Shown here one piece after another: positions 13,299 to 15,003 of a DNA stretch of 15,003 nt. The notes below the pieces were generated by a model. That model made no database searches. It saw only the letters and a program-made list of their open reading frames with translations, and was not told the DNA's origin. Source of the DNA: Candidatus Poseidoniales archaeon (lineage in GTDB: Archaea > Thermoplasmatota > Poseidoniia > Poseidoniales > Poseidoniaceae); NCBI GenBank assembly GCA_003602535.1, contig QQSA01000098.1:1-15003 (forward strand), given 5' to 3'. Made by a program: the position numbers and the translations under genes. Each line of letters starts with the position of its first letter. Within the stretch, counting starts at the first letter, position 1.

Positions 13299-14276
13299 AT
13301 GAGCACAAATAAACTAAGGTGGATTAATCGCCCCAAAATATGGTCAATAAGTAGGAGAGTTCTGATGAATCAGTGTCCTAGAGCATGGATATTGAAATAT
13401 GGTTTCGCAAAAAACAGAGGAACATTCAATCGTCATCTGAGTAATATTGCAGATTGGTCTACTCCATGGAGACTAATGCAGAGAGCATTACGTGGAGTAA
13501 TAATCGAAAGATTGGAATGCCATTCTAAGGGCAGAGCTTGGATAGAAATCGATTTGGCATCAAAAATACGAAACAGGATAATTGGAGCAATATCGAGGCA
13601 GAAGTCGATTATTGAAGTAGTAGAGGCTAGAATTGGCACCTTGAGTAGCCTTAGAAATAGAGTTAGAGATTCTGAGATAGATCGGTTGGTTGAAATTGCT
13701 TGTCTTCGTTTCCATGCAGCGATGAAAACCGAACCGATTTCAGAAATATTGAATGGTAAGATTCCTGTATGGTATCTTTTTTCTCGCCTAGATAAGACAA
13801 AATTCGGGGAATATCAATTACATATTGCTCCAGATATAGTTTGGTTTCGAGGGAAAACTTGTCATTTGATGAGATTTACAGTTCAGGGAGTGCCTAATCC
13901 AGGTCAAGACCGGATAATAGAAAACATGGCTATGGTTAATTGGGCTGTAAATAGGCAAGGACTTCCTTACAAGGCAGATAGATATGTGGTTTGCAATTTA
14001 TATTGGAGTCGTGGTAGATGGAACAAATGGAGTAAAAGAGCAGATTCACAAATCGTAGATGACTCTTACAAAATGATTCGAAAGGACATGAAAGCCATGA
14101 TTGATTTGCATAATAAATTGGGCGAGTCATGTGATTTATCACAAATCCCATTAGCAAGTAGTAAGCGAGTATGCAGAAATTGTGGACATAGAGATACTTG
14201 CCCCGGTGGTGAGGACCTGAAAAGGGCTAGATTAGAGCAATCAGCATTGGAAATGGCTAAAGCCTCAAAGTTGTGA
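13299..14276 (+). CDS. Cas4/RecB-like PD-(D/E)XK superfamily protein with Fe-S cysteines, probably catalytically degenerate
   Basis: A 325-residue protein. WSISRRVLMNQCPRAWILKY (15-34) resembles the N-terminal 'S.S.l..y..CP..y.l.y' of Cas4/AddB-type nucleases, supplying C26. The C-terminal CRNCGHRDTC supplies C292, C295 and C301 with C-x2-C-x5-C spacing, the usual Fe-S arrangement of that group. The core IAPDIVWFRG (177-185) keeps the motif II Asp (D179). The following strand, where a D/E-x-K is expected, reads LMRFTVQG (190-197) with neither residue. The QxxxY position is also not conserved (around MAMVNWAV). A structural or DNA-binding role with an Fe-S cluster but without cleavage is inferred. 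No cas gene or CRISPR repeat is nearby. The protein is strongly basic. Its last 12 bases overlap the end of the TIM gene on the other strand. Confidence 0.7.
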   Translation: MSTNKLRWINRPKIWSISRRVLMNQCPRAWILKYGFAKNRGTFNRHLSNIADWSTPWRLMQRALRGVIIERLECHSKGRAWIEIDLASKIRNRIIGAISRQKSIIEVVEARIGTLSSLRNRVRDSEIDRLVEIACLRFHAAMKTEPISEILNGKIPVWYLFSRLDKTKFGEYQLHIAPDIVWFRGKTCHLMRFTVQGVPNPGQDRIIENMAMVNWAVNRQGLPYKADRYVVCNLYWSRGRWNKWSKRADSQIVDDSYKMIRKDMKAMIDLHNKLGESCDLSQIPLASSKRVCRNCGHRDTCPGGEDLKRARLEQSALEMAKASKL

Positions 14277-14924
14277 AACTAGGTCTTCAAGTACAGCCTT
14301 TGGATCGTTTGCTTTAGTGACTCCACTCGCCAGTAGAACTCCTTCAGCACCAAGAGATATTGCAGTAGCAACATCTTGACCATTCTTTACACCAGCTCCA
14401 CAAAGTACTCGCACATTTGGATTAACTTCCTTAACAGCTGCAACGGTATCGCTAACGATAGTTGGGTCTGCAGTTGTTACAGATATGTCGCCACCTATCA
14501 ATTCAGGAGGCTCTACTGCAATGAATGTGGGTCCTAGTTCTGCTAGAGCACGCGCTTCAGATACATCTGCCGCACAAGCACAAACAGGAAATCCATCAGG
14601 TAGCATTGCCATTAAGTCTCTAACATGGTCTATTGGTACCTTGTGTTCAGCATGGTTGATGATTGTTCCAGAGGCACCTCTAGAAATTGCGGTTTCAGGT
14701 TCTAGCCAACCAGTATGAGATCCTTGCCCCACAGGATCGAGGTGCTGTGCCCAAACTTCCAAGCCATCTATTGAACTAACACTAGAAAGATCGAATGCAC
14801 TTGTTACAGCGACCATTCTTGCCCCAGTTTGAACATCGGCCATTTGTTTTCCTAAACGGTCTGCTGCACTGGCTAATGCAGAGGTATAGGTCTTGAAATT
14901 CACTACAACTAAAGGTGCTTCCAT
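14265..14924 (-). CDS. tpiA: Triosephosphate isomerase (archaeal short form)
   Basis: This 219-residue TIM-barrel enzyme interconverts dihydroxyacetone phosphate and glyceraldehyde-3-phosphate in central carbon metabolism. Catalytic residues are in place: Lys11 in VNFKTY, His91 in IINHAEHK, and Glu138 in IAVEPPELIGG. The phosphate-binding loops are GAGVKNG (176-182) and GVLLASG (195-201). The length is typical of the archaeal tetrameric type, ~30 residues shorter than bacterial and eukaryotic TIM. ATG 14924 begins directly before the first strand, as expected. The 3' end overlaps the opposing Cas4-like gene by 12 bp. Confidence 0.96.
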   Translation of the reverse strand: MEAPLVVVNFKTYTSALASAADRLGKQMADVQTGARMVAVTSAFDLSSVSSIDGLEVWAQHLDPVGQGSHTGWLEPETAISRGASGTIINHAEHKVPIDHVRDLMAMLPDGFPVCACAADVSEARALAELGPTFIAVEPPELIGGDISVTTADPTIVSDTVAAVKEVNPNVRVLCGAGVKNGQDVATAISLGAEGVLLASGVTKANDPKAVLEDLVSQL

Positions 14925-15003
14925 AAATTAGCGAGATAGCGTTTCCTTTTTGGAGACTGCGATTCAAAATGTTCCTTCACTTTGAATATGTCCTGCAGGA
15001 ACA
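14925..15003. other. Upstream region of TIM, possibly the 3' end of another leftward gene
   Basis: Two minus-strand frames are open at the window edge. One runs from 15001 to a TAG at 14909-14911, overlaps the TIM start by 16 bases and ends in a basic segment (SPKRKRYLANLWKHL). The other ends at a TGA at 14964-14966. The sequence in view is too short to choose, and no clear TATA box for TIM is visible, which mildly favours a co-transcribed upstream gene. Confidence 0.3.

Noticed and set aside
13299..14276. Part of a CRISPR-Cas locus (Cas4)
   Set aside because: No direct-repeat array and no other cas-like gene is present, and the nuclease motif is missing.
14909..15001. Partial leftward gene ending in KRKRYLANLWKHL upstream of TIM
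   Set aside because: Open to the edge but only 30 codons are visible and another frame is also open; kept only as a low-confidence region note.

Overview
The window looks like a compact, AT-leaning chromosomal segment from a mesophilic marine archaeon of the Thermoplasmatota, most likely Marine Group II (Poseidoniales) or a close relative. Archaeal identity is firm: archaeal/eukaryotic-type S6e, aIF2-gamma, Orc1/Cdc6, Dph2, DUF357 and a short archaeal triosephosphate isomerase (TIM) are all present. The group assignment is inference. It rests on a bacterial-type class II HMG-CoA reductase (known in Thermoplasmatales-type lineages), a PGF-CTERM-like secreted protein, a bacterial-style acyl-CoA dehydrogenase and very tight gene packing.

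Layout. Positions 1-1251 (+) hold the 3' part of scpA and complete scpB, the kleisin and winged-helix partners of SMC. They meet class II HMG-CoA reductase (1252-2550, -) with no spacer. The divergent gap 2551-2759 carries a cluster of GCGTTAAC-like boxes, three of them spaced exactly 11 bp apart, plus a promoter for the rightward genes. Positions 2760-5633 (+) are an unusual three-gene unit: a degenerate AAA+ ATPase with a winged helix, a beta-propeller-like protein, and a DUF357 protein. The second gene overlaps the first by 4 nt and the third starts 1 nt after the second ends.

Positions 5634-11085 (-) form a long leftward information-processing block, read in the order GcvH-like protein, Dph2, Orc1/Cdc6, S6e, aIF2-gamma, PIN-domain nuclease, winged-helix regulator. 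It links replication initiation, diphthamide synthesis on EF2, the small ribosomal subunit and initiator-tRNA delivery. A promoter candidate lies in front of S6e and another in front of the GcvH-like gene.

Positions 11190-14276 (+) are an accessory-looking stretch: acyl-CoA dehydrogenase, a small secreted protein with a PGF-type C-terminal anchor, a TspO/MBR protein lacking the first membrane helix, and a Cas4/RecB-like protein that keeps four iron-sulfur cysteines but appears to have lost its nuclease residues. TIM (14265-14924, -) overlaps the end of that gene.

There is no rRNA, tRNA, CRISPR array, insertion sequence or integrase that I can see, and no gene-free stretch longer than 300 bases; the largest gap is 2551-2759. 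The best candidates for undescribed biology are the ATPase/propeller/DUF357 unit with the box array beside it, and several proteins that keep a family fold while losing the residue that defines its chemistry (GcvH-like, Cas4-like, ATPase Walker A, aIF2-gamma zinc knuckle).
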